Part shown: in pieces, positions 1 to 5,917 of the stretch | Position numbering within the stretch: the stretch's first letter is position 1 | Layout of the letters: each line of letters opens with the position of its first letter | Assembly (NCBI GenBank): GCA_023418375.1 | Contig: JAEZZV010000024.1 | Location: forward strand, 1 to 7,719 | DNA from: Actinomycetes bacterium | Lineage (GTDB): Bacteria; Actinomycetota; Actinomycetes; Actinomycetales; Cellulomonadaceae | Reading direction: 5' to 3' | Length of the DNA: 7,719 bases | The notes under the pieces: model-generated | Seen by the model: only the letters and a program-made list of their open reading frames with translations | What the model was told of the DNA's origin: nothing | Databases searched by the model: none | Program-made: the position numbers and the translations under genes

Positions 1-26
1 TGTCGGCGCGGGCCGGGGCTCTGGGC

Positions 27-37
27 GGGGGGGGGGG
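27..37. repeat. G11 homopolymer run
   Basis: Eleven consecutive G residues lie beyond the 3' end of the pspC-like gene, outside any coding region I can support. Bases 1-86 otherwise hold only GC-rich sequence and one hairpin (53-69), with no gene visible. A run this long is prone to length error in sequencing and to slippage in the cell. No function is implied. Confidence 0.8.
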
Positions 38-52
38 CTGCGCGGGGGCGCG

Positions 53-69
53 GCCGGTCGCCGACCGGC
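53..69 (-). terminator. Hairpin downstream of the PspC-domain gene
   Basis: GCCGGTC (53-59) and GACCGGC (63-69) form a perfect 7-bp stem with a 3-base loop. It begins 17 bases past the stop codon of the minus-strand pspC-like gene. There is no T tract, but actinobacterial terminators often lack one. Its position supports a terminator; the sequence alone cannot prove it. Confidence 0.45.
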
Positions 70-86
70 GTCGGCCGTCGTGCGCC

Positions 87-419
87 TCAGGCGGCCGACG
101 GGCTGGGCGGAACCGGCGGCTGGGGGGCGGGCGCGGCAGGCGGTGCCTGGTAGCCCGGGGACGGCGTGAACGCGGTCTGGCCCGGGTACCCGTACGGGTA
201 CGGCGGCCGCGCCTCGGACGGCATGAGGATCCACAGGATCGGGTAGATGAGGAACTGGCTGCCCGGCAGGACCATGAGCACGAGCAGGAACAGCAGTCGC
301 GCGGGCCACGGGTCGATGCCGAAGCGGCGGCCGAGGCCGGCGCAGACGCCGCCCAGGACGCGGCCGTCGAGCGGGCGCACCAGGCCGTCGCGGGTCATGC
401 TCTCGTGGAGCGTGGACAT
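87..419 (-). CDS. PspC-domain small membrane protein
   Basis: This 110-residue protein carries a PspC domain over about residues 11-68. The family signature is clear: LVRPLDGRVLGGVCAGLGRR followed by FGIDPWPARLLF, then a hydrophobic stretch (about 41-66) ending in LWILMPSE, the usual end of the domain. One or two membrane passes are likely. PspC proteins are linked to envelope-stress sensing in enterobacteria, but many short actinobacterial members have no assigned role, so none is claimed here. Residues 71-110 form a tail rich in Pro, Ala and Tyr. The frame stays open upstream to 746, but the true start is ATG at 419: AAGGAGA sits 9 bases before it, and everything further upstream is low-complexity Arg/Pro sequence overlapping thpR. 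It is divergent from thpR. Confidence 0.88.
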   Translation of the reverse strand: MSTLHESMTRDGLVRPLDGRVLGGVCAGLGRRFGIDPWPARLLFLLVLMVLPGSQFLIYPILWILMPSEARPPYPYGYPGQTAFTPSPGYQAPPAAPAPQPPVPPSPSAA

Positions 420-427
420 CGAAGATC

Positions 428-434
428 TCTCCTT
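428..434 (-). promoter_or_regulatory. Shine-Dalgarno site of the PspC-domain gene
   Basis: On the minus strand this reads AAGGAGA, ending about 9 bases before the ATG at 419. It decides the start, because the reading frame stays open for more than 100 codons upstream without another plausible site. Confidence 0.75.
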
Positions 435-510
435 CGTCGGTGGTGGTACCAGCCTGACCCCGCGGTCGCCGCGCCGGTATCGGTGAACCTCCCGATCCGG
501 CCCCGACCTG

Positions 511-559
511 ACCCGGAGCGCACCCGGAGCGCACCCGGAGCGGACCCGGAGCGCACCCG
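511..559. repeat. 11-bp tandem repeat, four copies plus a partial fifth
   Basis: The unit ACCCGGAGCGC occurs at 511-521, 522-532, 533-543 (last base G instead of C) and 544-554, followed by the partial copy ACCCG at 555-559. The array lies in the 178-bp region between the divergent pspC-like and thpR genes, ending 27 bases before the proposed thpR -10 hexamer. The 11-bp period is close to one helical turn, so each copy presents the same DNA face. It could be a multi-copy binding site or simply a slippage product; the sequence does not tell which. Confidence 0.85.
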
Positions 560-585
560 GGGCCGGGCGGGCGCGTCGCCTCGGG

Positions 586-591
586 CATGCT
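586..591 (+). promoter_or_regulatory. Candidate -10 hexamer for leaderless thpR
   Basis: CATGCT stands exactly six bases before the thpR ATG and differs from the TANNNT pattern only at its first base. The spacer GAGGGA directly abuts the ATG, too close to work as a normal Shine-Dalgarno site. No convincing -35 element is visible. The same spacing recurs at three other genes in the window, which is the main support. Confidence 0.4.
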
Positions 592-597
592 GAGGGA

Positions 598-1278
598 ATG
601 CGCCTGTTCGCTGCGGTCCGCCCGCCCGACGACGCCCTGGGCCACCTCGAGGGTGCCCTCGCCTCCGTCCGTGGTGGTCCGGCGGCCCGTCCTCGGGCCG
701 GGCGGGCGGGGCTGCGCTGGACGCCGCCCGAGGACCGGCACGTCACGCTCGCCTTCTACGGCGAGGTGCCGCAGGGGTACGTCGACGACCTCGCAGCGGC
801 GCTCGACGCCGTCGCGCGGGCGGCCGAGCCCTTCGAGGCCGCGCTCGCCGGTGCAGGCCTCTTCGACCGGCGCACGCTGTGGGTCGGCTGCGCCGGTGGG
901 GGCTGGACGGACCTGATGAGGGCCGCCGGCGTGGCGGGCGGGGAGGTGGTCGGACGTGCGGCCGACGGCCGCAACCGGCCGCACCTGACGGTGGCACGGT
1001 TCCGCCCGGGCGCGGGACGTGGTGACGGACGACGCGCGGGACGCGGCCGCAGCCGCGCGATCGGCGGCGGGGGCGGGCGTGGTGACCGTCCGGCCGTCCG
1101 GGAGGGCGCGCCCGGCCCCGACGCCGCCGCGCTCGCGCACGCTCTGGCCCTCTACCGGGGTCCTGCCTGGACGGTCCGCGAGGTGGAGCTGGTCGCCTCG
1201 CAGCTGGGCGCGGGTCCCGGCGGGAGCCCGATCCACGACGTGGTGCACCGCTCGCCGTTGGGCGCTGTGGCAGGATGA
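598..1278 (+). CDS. thpR: 2'-5' RNA ligase family / RNA 2',3'-cyclic phosphodiesterase
   Basis: This is a 226-residue member of the 2H phosphoesterase superfamily. The family typically opens 2',3'-cyclic phosphates on RNA ends and can join 2'-5' bonds in vitro; the physiological substrate is usually unknown. Both catalytic HxT motifs are present, HVT (48-50) and HLT (129-131), with a family-like start (MRLFAAVRPP) and C-terminal segment (residues 187-206, YRGPAWTVREVELVASQLGA). Family members are usually about 180-195 residues; the excess here is an Arg/Gly-rich stretch, about 138-170. In that stretch codon bias switches to the +2 frame (see findings), so a compensating frameshift pair, or two sequence errors, may have garbled it. 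The catalytic core is unaffected. The stop overlaps the ATG of a possible leader ORF (ATGA at 1275-1278), and pheS follows on the same strand. Confidence 0.85.
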   Translation: MRLFAAVRPPDDALGHLEGALASVRGGPAARPRAGRAGLRWTPPEDRHVTLAFYGEVPQGYVDDLAAALDAVARAAEPFEAALAGAGLFDRRTLWVGCAGGGWTDLMRAAGVAGGEVVGRAADGRNRPHLTVARFRPGAGRGDGRRAGRGRSRAIGGGGGRGDRPAVREGAPGPDAAALAHALALYRGPAWTVREVELVASQLGAGPGGSPIHDVVHRSPLGAVAG

Positions 1279-1337
1279 GCCGCGTGCGCAGGACTGATCG
1301 CCGATTTAGCTGGCCCGCAGGCGGGCCGCGCGGCTGA
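1275..1337 (+). CDS. Possible 20-codon leader peptide upstream of pheS
   Basis: This short ORF starts with an ATG overlapping the thpR stop (ATGA) and ends with TGA at 1335. It reads MSRVRRTDRRFSWPAGGPRG. An alternative GTG start at 1284 would give 17 codons. It contains one Phe codon, TTT at 1305-1307, followed two codons later by Trp. That TTT is the only TTT I found on the plus strand; every Phe codon in pheS and pheT is TTC. Bacterial pheST operons can be controlled by a Phe-rich leader peptide, as with E. coli pheM. One Phe codon is far weaker than the E. coli case, and the ribosome-binding signal (CAGG just before the ATG) is poor. The pairings around it (1296-1444) add some support. 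It may be an accidental ORF. Confidence 0.3.
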   Translation: MSRVRRTDRRFSWPAGGPRG

Positions 1338-1444
1338 CCGCGCACGGGAGCCGGGAACGGCGATCCGAGGGCCCACTGCGGGCAGCGACCTCAGCACACC
1401 ACCGCAGCCCCTCGCACGCCCCTGAGCGCGCGCCGACCGCGCGC
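1296..1444 (+). promoter_or_regulatory. Candidate structured leader/attenuator of pheST
   Basis: The 187 bases between thpR and pheS hold several exact complementary segments. GATCGCCG (1296-1303) pairs with CGGCGATC (1358-1365). GCCCGCAG (1313-1320) pairs with CTGCGGGC (1376-1383), but 1312-1317 can instead fold locally onto 1322-1327 around CAGG. CTGCGG (1376-1381) can also pair with CCGCAG (1402-1407). Several of these exclude one another, as expected of a switch. The first arm and the Phe codon TTT (1305-1307) lie in the possible leader peptide, so a ribosome stalled there would cover both upstream arms. I cannot complete a classical scheme, because none of these arms overlaps the last hairpin (1426-1444). 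In sequence this GC-rich, chance complementarity is common. Confidence 0.4.
1426..1444 (+). terminator. GC-only hairpin just upstream of the pheS ribosome-binding site
   Basis: GCGCGCG (1426-1432) and CGCGCGC (1438-1444) form a perfect 7-bp stem around the 5-base loop CCGAC. It ends 6 bases before GAAGAAGG, the presumed pheS Shine-Dalgarno region. No T tract follows. It could act as an attenuator terminator, slow ribosome access to pheS, or be a by-product of GC-rich sequence. Confidence 0.35.
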
Positions 1445-1464
1445 CCGTCCGAAGAAGGCACCTC

Positions 1465-2556
1465 ATGTCCGACACCCTCTCGCCGCTCGACGCCGCCGGC
1501 GTCCGGGCAGCCGTCGAGGACGCGCTCGCGGCGGCCGCCGCGGCCGACGACCTCGACTCCCTGAAGGCGGTCCGCCTGGCGCACGCCGGCGACCGCAGCC
1601 CGCTGGCGCTCGCGAACCGCGCCATCGGCGGTCTCGCTCCGACCGACAAGGGCGCCGCCGGTCGGCTCGTCGGCCCGGCACGCGCCGAGGTGAACGCCGC
1701 GCTGGCCGCCAGGCAGGCCGAGCTCGAGGCGGAGCGCGACGCGCGCGTCCTCGTCGAGGAGGCCGTCGACGTGACGCTCCCGGTCGAGCGTGGGCTCGTC
1801 GGCGCCCGCCACCCGCTGGAGACGCTCGCCGAGAAGATGTGCGACGTCTTCGTGGCGATGGGCTGGGAGGTCGCCGAGGGCCCCGAGGTGGAGACGGAGT
1901 GGCACAACTTCGACGCCCTCAACTTCGACCCCGACCACCCAGCGCGGCAGATGCAGGACACCTTCTTCGTCGCGCCTGCGGACTCCGCGCTCGTGCTTCG
2001 CACGCACACCTCGCCGGTGCAGGCGCGCGCGATGCTCGAGCGTTCGGCGGGCCTGCTCGAGCAGGGGCGCGGCATCTACGTCGTGTGCCCGGGCAAGACG
2101 TTCCGGACCGACGAGCTCGACGCGACGCACACCCCGGTGTTCCACCAGATCGAGGGCCTGGCCGTCGACAGGGGTCTGACGATGGCGAACCTCAAGGGGA
2201 CCCTGGACCACTTCGCGCGCGCGATGTTCGGGCCCGACGCCGTCACGCGCCTGCGGCCGTCGTACTTCCCGTTCACCGAGCCGAGCGCCGAGATGGACCT
2301 GCGCTGCTTCGTGTGCGGCGGCGCCGACACGGCGTGCCGCACCTGCTCCGGCACGGGCTGGATCGAGTGGGGCGGCTGCGGCATGACCCATCCGAACGTC
2401 ATCCGGGCGGCGGGCATCGATCCCGACGTCTACACGGGCTTCGCCTTCGGGATGGGCGTCGAGCGGACGCTCATGTTCCGCCACGCGGTCAGGGACATGC
2501 GGGACATGGTCGAGGGTGACGTGCGGTTCAGCCGCCAGTTCGGGATGGAGCTCTAG
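1465..2556 (+). CDS. pheS: Phenylalanine--tRNA ligase alpha subunit
   Basis: This is the catalytic alpha subunit of cytosolic (alpha-beta)2 phenylalanyl-tRNA synthetase, which activates Phe with ATP and charges tRNA-Phe. The 363 residues match the family's usual length. Residues 1-100 form the Ala/Glu-rich helical arm that contacts tRNA. The class II core follows: GPEVETEWHNFDALN at 139-153, motif 2 (TFRTDELDATHTPVFHQIEG, 212-231), the substrate-pocket segment YFPFTEPSAEMD (267-278), and motif 3 (GFAFGMGVERTLMF, 325-338). Cysteines 281, 284, 291, 294 and 305 form a CxxC...CxxC pattern in the 281-305 segment, where actinobacterial PheS proteins commonly have one. GAAGAAGG (1451-1458) precedes the ATG by 6 bases. 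pheT begins on the base after the stop, so the subunits are co-translated. The leader upstream may regulate both. Confidence 0.98.
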   Translation: MSDTLSPLDAAGVRAAVEDALAAAAAADDLDSLKAVRLAHAGDRSPLALANRAIGGLAPTDKGAAGRLVGPARAEVNAALAARQAELEAERDARVLVEEAVDVTLPVERGLVGARHPLETLAEKMCDVFVAMGWEVAEGPEVETEWHNFDALNFDPDHPARQMQDTFFVAPADSALVLRTHTSPVQARAMLERSAGLLEQGRGIYVVCPGKTFRTDELDATHTPVFHQIEGLAVDRGLTMANLKGTLDHFARAMFGPDAVTRLRPSYFPFTEPSAEMDLRCFVCGGADTACRTCSGTGWIEWGGCGMTHPNVIRAAGIDPDVYTGFAFGMGVERTLMFRHAVRDMRDMVEGDVRFSRQFGMEL

Positions 2557-5121
2557 ATGGTCCGGGTACCGCTCACGTGGCTCGCGGAGTCGGTGGACCT
2601 GGTCCCCGGCTCGTCCGCGGAGGACGTCGCCGCCGCGCTCGTGCGCGTCGGCCTCGAGGAGGAGGGGATCCACGGCTCGCAGATCACCGGGCCCCTCGTC
2701 GTCGGGCGGGTGCTCACCCTGGCCAAGGAGGAGCACAAGAACGGCAAGACGGTCAGCTGGTGCCGGGTCGACGTGGGGCCGGAGCACAACGAGCCGGCCG
2801 ACGGCGACGTGCCCGCCGGGCGGGGCATCGTCTGCGGCGCGCACAACTTCGAGGCCGGCGACTGGGTGGTCGTCGCGCTGCCCGGCGCCGTGCTGCCCGG
2901 GCCGTTCCCGATCGCGGCGCGCAAGACGTACGGGCACGTCTCCGACGGCATGATCTGCTCGGCCCGCGAGCTCGACCTCGGCGACGACCACTCCGGGATC
3001 ATCGTGCTGACGCGCTACGAGCTCACCGAGGACGAGCTCATCCCGGGACAGGACGCGATCGAGCTGCTGGGCCTGGGCGAGCGCACCCTCGAGGTCAACG
3101 TCACCCCCGACCGCGGCTACTGCTTCTCGGTGCGCGGCGTCGCCCGCGAGTACTCCCACGCGACCGGGCAGCCGTTCCGTGACCCGGCCCTGGCCGTCTC
3201 GCCGCCCCCGGCGACGGACGGTGGCTTCGTCGTCGAGGTGGCGGACGACGCGCCGATCCGGGCCGCGGTGGGGTGCGACCGGTTCGTGGCGCGCGTCGTG
3301 CGCGGGGTGGCCGCGACGGCCGAGAGCCCGGCGTGGCTCAAGCGCCGGCTGACCCAGGCCGGGATGCGGCCGATCTCGCTCGCGGTCGACGTGACGAACT
3401 ACGTGATGCTCGAGCTCGGCCAGCCGCTGCACGCTTACGACCTGGCGACGCTCGCCGGGCCGATCGTCGTGCGCCGGGCCCGGCCGGGGGAGCGCCTGGT
3501 CACGCTCGACGACGCCGACCGCGCGCTCGACCCCGAGGACCTGCTCATCACGGACTCGCCGGACGGCGTGCGCGGGGCGCGCGTCATCGGCCTCGCCGGC
3601 GTCATGGGCGGAGCGAGCACCGAGGTGTCGGCGACGACCGTCGACGTCCTGCTCGAGGGCGCGCACTTCGACCCGATCTCGATCGCCCGGACCGCGCGTC
3701 GCCACAAGCTCGGTTCAGAGGCGTCGCGGCGGTTCGAGCGGGGCGTGGACCCCCAGCTGCCGCCGCGCGCGGTCCAGCGGGCGATCGACCTGCTCGTCCG
3801 GTACGGCGGCGGCACCGTGGACGCCGAGGTGACCGACGTCGTCGACCTGCCGTCCGTCGAGCCGATCCGGATGGCGGCGTCGTTCCCCGCCCGGATCGTC
3901 GGGATGGCGTACGACGCCGCGGAGGTGCGAGGCGCCCTCGAGACCATCGGCTGCGCGGTCGAGGGCACGGACGGCGAGCTCGTCGTCACGCCGCCGACGT
4001 GGCGTCCGGACCTGCGCTCGCCGATCGACCTGGTGGAGGAGGTCGCGCGCCTGCGCGGCTACGCGCAGATGCCGTCCGTGCTTCCCACGGCAGGCTCCGG
4101 GCGCGGCCTCACGCACGCCCAGCGCGTGCGCAGGTCTGTCGCGCGCGCGCTGGCCGAGCACGGGTTCACCGAGGTCCTCACCTACCCGTTCGTGGCCCCC
4201 GAGCGTCTCGGCGACCTGGGCGCCGGCCCGGACGAGCCGCTGGGTGCCGACCACGCGGTGCGGCTGGCCAACCCGCTCAGCGACGCGCACCCGCTGCTGC
4301 GCACGTCGGTGCTGGCGAGCCTCGTCGAGGCGGCCCGGACCAACCTCGGCCGAGGCCTGGCGGACCTGGCGGTGTTCGAGCTCGGTCGCGCCTACCGCGC
4401 CGACGGCAGCGGCATCGCGCCGCGTCCCGGCGTGAGCGGGAGGCCCTCGGACGTCGAGCTCAAGGAGCTGGACGCGGCGCTGCCGAGCCAGCCGCGCCAC
4501 GTCGCGGGCATCTGCGTCGGCGCGCGCGTCCCGGCGGGCTGGCAAGGCTCGGCGCAGCCGTTCACCTGGTCGGACGCCGTGGCGGCGGCCCTCCTGGTGG
4601 CGCGGACCGCCGGTGCCGACGTGCACGTGCGGGCGGCGGACACCGCTCCCTGGCACCCGGGCCGGTGCGCGGCGCTGGTGCTGCCTGACGGCGCTGTCGT
4701 CGGGCACGCGGGCGAGCTGCACCCGCGCGTACTCGCGGCTCTCGAGCTCCCGGCGCGGACGTGCGCGTTCGAGGTGGACCTCGACGCGCTCGTCGGGGCG
4801 GGAGAGGGCCGCCTGGTGCAGGCCGCGCCGGTCTCCGGTCAGCCGCTCGCCAAGGAGGACCTGGCGTTCGTCGTCGCCGAGGGCGTCCCGGCGGGGGCGA
4901 TCGTGGCGACCGCTCGCGCGGCGGCCGGCGACCTGCTCGAGGATGTGCACGTCTTCGACGTCTACCGCGGCGAGCAGGTGGGCGCCGGGCGCAAGTCGGT
5001 CGCCGTCACGGTGCGTCTGCGGGCGACCGACCGGACGCTGACGGCCGAGGACATCGCGGGCGTACGCGCCGCCGTCGTGGCCGCGGTCGGCGCCGAGCAC
5101 GGCGGGACGCTGCGCGCGTAG
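2557..5121 (+). CDS. pheT: Phenylalanine--tRNA ligase beta subunit
   Basis: This is the 854-residue beta subunit, which binds and edits tRNA-Phe and completes the heterotetramer with PheS. The domains are in family order: N-terminal segment (MVRVPLTWLAESV), tRNA-binding OB fold (about 43-155, with CGAHNFEAGDWVVVALPGA and SDGMICSARELDLGDDHSGI), B3/B4 editing domain (about 215-400, with VDVTNYVMLELGQPLHAYDL at 278-297 and the segment 385-399 LGSEASRRFERGVDP), B5 domain (about 430-505), catalytic-like core (about 515-745), and C-terminal ferredoxin-like anticodon-binding domain (about 755-854, entered by PVSGQPLAKEDLAFVV). Length is slightly above the E. coli form (795), with extra loops near 74-90 and 615-645. 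GGAG inside the end of pheS lies 6 bases before the ATG, and the pheS stop and this ATG touch. A strong hairpin follows the stop. No broken motif was seen. Confidence 0.98.
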   Translation: MVRVPLTWLAESVDLVPGSSAEDVAAALVRVGLEEEGIHGSQITGPLVVGRVLTLAKEEHKNGKTVSWCRVDVGPEHNEPADGDVPAGRGIVCGAHNFEAGDWVVVALPGAVLPGPFPIAARKTYGHVSDGMICSARELDLGDDHSGIIVLTRYELTEDELIPGQDAIELLGLGERTLEVNVTPDRGYCFSVRGVAREYSHATGQPFRDPALAVSPPPATDGGFVVEVADDAPIRAAVGCDRFVARVVRGVAATAESPAWLKRRLTQAGMRPISLAVDVTNYVMLELGQPLHAYDLATLAGPIVVRRARPGERLVTLDDADRALDPEDLLITDSPDGVRGARVIGLAGVMGGASTEVSATTVDVLLEGAHFDPISIARTARRHKLGSEASRRFERGVDPQLPPRAVQRAIDLLVRYGGGTVDAEVTDVVDLPSVEPIRMAASFPARIVGMAYDAAEVRGALETIGCAVEGTDGELVVTPPTWRPDLRSPIDLVEEVARLRGYAQMPSVLPTAGSGRGLTHAQRVRRSVARALAEHGFTEVLTYPFVAPERLGDLGAGPDEPLGADHAVRLANPLSDAHPLLRTSVLASLVEAARTNLGRGLADLAVFELGRAYRADGSGIAPRPGVSGRPSDVELKELDAALPSQPRHVAGICVGARVPAGWQGSAQPFTWSDAVAAALLVARTAGADVHVRAADTAPWHPGRCAALVLPDGAVVGHAGELHPRVLAALELPARTCAFEVDLDALVGAGEGRLVQAAPVSGQPLAKEDLAFVVAEGVPAGAIVATARAAAGDLLEDVHVFDVYRGEQVGAGRKSVAVTVRLRATDRTLTAEDIAGVRAAVVAAVGAEHGGTLRA

Positions 5122-5135
5122 CCGCCGGCCTCGAC

Positions 5136-5166
5136 ACGGCCCGGGCGCGTGCAGCGCCCGGGCCGT
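5136..5166 (+). terminator. Strong hairpin terminator of pheST
   Basis: The left arm ACGGCCCGGGCGC (5136-5148) and right arm GCGCCCGGGCCGT (5154-5166) are perfectly complementary over 13 bp around the loop GTGCA. It begins 15 bases after the pheT stop codon. Only a weak mixed tail (CGTCGTG) follows, with no U run, as often seen in high-GC actinobacteria. It separates pheST from the MazG-like gene. Confidence 0.82.
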
Positions 5167-5178
5167 CGTCGTGCCCCC

Positions 5179-5184
5179 GATACT
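5179..5184 (+). promoter_or_regulatory. Candidate -10 hexamer for leaderless MazG-like gene
   Basis: GATACT lies six bases (GCGGGC) before the ATG at 5191 and immediately after the pheST terminator. No Shine-Dalgarno sequence is present. Together these suggest transcription beginning at or next to the start codon. The expected -35 position falls in the terminator stem and shows no consensus. Confidence 0.5.
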
Positions 5185-5190
5185 GCGGGC

Positions 5191-5556
5191 ATGGATCTGG
5201 GGGAGATGACGGCGCGGGCGCTCGCGGTGCGAACTCGGTACGCGGAGGTGGAACGGGCCGGCTACGGCCGGGAGTGGACCACCGAGGAGGTCATGCTCGG
5301 CTTCGTCGGTGACGTCGGTGACCTGGCGAAGCTCGTGCAGGGCAAGGCCGGCGTCCGTCCGCGCGAGGACCTCGACGAGGCCGTCGCGCACGAGCTCGCC
5401 GACTGCCTGTGGAGCGTGCTCGTGCTGGCCGACGCCTACGACGTCGACCTCCCGAAGGCGTTCGGGGCGACGATGGATGCCCTCGAGTCCACGTTGGCCG
5501 AGGCGCGCCGTCGCCGAGCGCAGGACGCCGCGCCCGGGACACGACCCGGCGTCTGA
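5191..5556 (+). CDS. MazG-like nucleotide pyrophosphohydrolase
   Basis: This is a 121-residue all-helical protein of the MazG-like / nucleotide pyrophosphohydrolase type. Family members split (d)NTPs or related nucleotides to the monophosphate and pyrophosphate with Mg2+. The core helices carry the metal-ligand pattern in altered form: DVGDLAKL (41-48) stands where the canonical motif is ExxE, while HELADC (67-72) keeps ExxD. The surrounding sequence (EEVMLGFVGDVGDLAKLVQ and ELADCLWSVLVLADAY) looks like a short actinobacterial family I recognise by style, so the Asp pair may be normal there. Substrate is unknown. The frame is open back to 5149, inside the terminator hairpin; ATG 5191 is preferred because the homology starts there and a -10-like hexamer precedes it. 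It is single-domain, unlike full two-domain MazG. Confidence 0.78.
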   Translation: MDLGEMTARALAVRTRYAEVERAGYGREWTTEEVMLGFVGDVGDLAKLVQGKAGVRPREDLDEAVAHELADCLWSVLVLADAYDVDLPKAFGATMDALESTLAEARRRRAQDAAPGTRPGV

Positions 5557-5576
5557 GCGCCTGCGCCGGGGGCCGT

Positions 5577-5588
5577 CACCGTACGGTG
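5577..5588 (+). promoter_or_regulatory. 12-bp palindrome overlapping a candidate -10 of the cupin gene
   Basis: CACCGTACGGTG is a perfect 12-bp dyad. Its right half contains TACGGT (5582-5587), a TANNNT-type -10 hexamer exactly six bases before the cupin ATG at 5594. No Shine-Dalgarno sequence precedes that ATG, so leaderless transcription is plausible. The overlap of dyad and -10 is the arrangement expected of a repressor operator, but no regulator is identified. The dyad has no loop, which makes a simple RNA hairpin less likely than a DNA site. Confidence 0.45.
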
Positions 5589-5593
5589 GCCCG

Positions 5594-5917
5594 ATGAGGC
5601 TCACCCTGCTCGCCTCCGCCCCGCTCGAGGGCGCCCCTGGTGTCGCCCTGGACATGCTGTCGCCGGGCACGGATCCGGAGCGCGTCCGGGTCGATGTCGC
5701 GGTCCTGCAGGCCGGCGCCTGCCTGCCGAAGCACCCGGCGGGGCGTGAGCAGGTGTTCGTCGTCGTCTCGGGCAGGGGGCGCGTCGCCGGGGACGACGAC
5801 GTCCCCGTCGACGTGGGGCCGGGCTCGGTGGTCGTGTGGTCCGCCGGGGAGCAGCACACCTCGTGGGCCGACACCGAGATGACGGTCGTGATCGTCCAGC
5901 GGGGGCCGGCGGGCTAG
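5594..5917 (+). CDS. Small single-domain cupin protein
   Basis: This 107-residue protein has one cupin beta-barrel. Motif 1 is recognisable at 41-60: Gly41, His47, Glu52 and Gly60 are in place, but the second histidine of the usual HxH is Ala49 (KHPAGRE). Motif 2 lies around 77-88 (GSVVVWSAGEQHT) and supplies His88. Three of the usual four metal ligands (His47, Glu52, His88) therefore remain, so metal binding is possible but not assured. Cupins this small may be isomerases, dioxygenases or sugar/metabolite binders; I cannot assign a substrate. It starts 37 bases after the MazG-like stop but seems to have its own promoter. Its TAG stop directly abuts the stop of the convergent oxidoreductase. 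Confidence 0.8.
   Translation: MRLTLLASAPLEGAPGVALDMLSPGTDPERVRVDVAVLQAGACLPKHPAGREQVFVVVSGRGRVAGDDDVPVDVGPGSVVVWSAGEQHTSWADTEMTVVIVQRGPAG

Noticed and set aside
420..746. N-terminal extension of the PspC-domain protein to 219 residues
   Set aside because: The extension is repetitive Arg/Pro/Ser sequence running through the tandem repeat and into thpR. The ATG at 419 has a good Shine-Dalgarno site and fits the family.
1278..1464. T-box riboswitch or tRNA gene in the pheS leader
   Set aside because: The conserved T-box sequence (GGTGGNACCGCG type) is missing; CACCACCGCAG at 1397-1407 is only a superficial likeness. No cloverleaf with a T-loop sequence can be drawn.
1306..3705. A 799-codon open frame on the minus strand opposite pheS and most of pheT
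   Set aside because: It mirrors strongly biased GC-rich codons of pheST, has a low-complexity Arg/Val/His/Asp composition, and shows no recognisable domain. PheS and PheT are certain on the other strand.
5149..5190. Earlier start for the MazG-like gene
   Set aside because: It would begin inside the loop and right arm of the pheST terminator; the family match and -10-like hexamer favour ATG 5191.
3715..5874. A 719-codon open frame on the minus strand across pheT, the MazG-like gene and the cupin
   Set aside because: It crosses three supported genes and a terminator hairpin, with no family signature. It is a shadow of high third-position GC.
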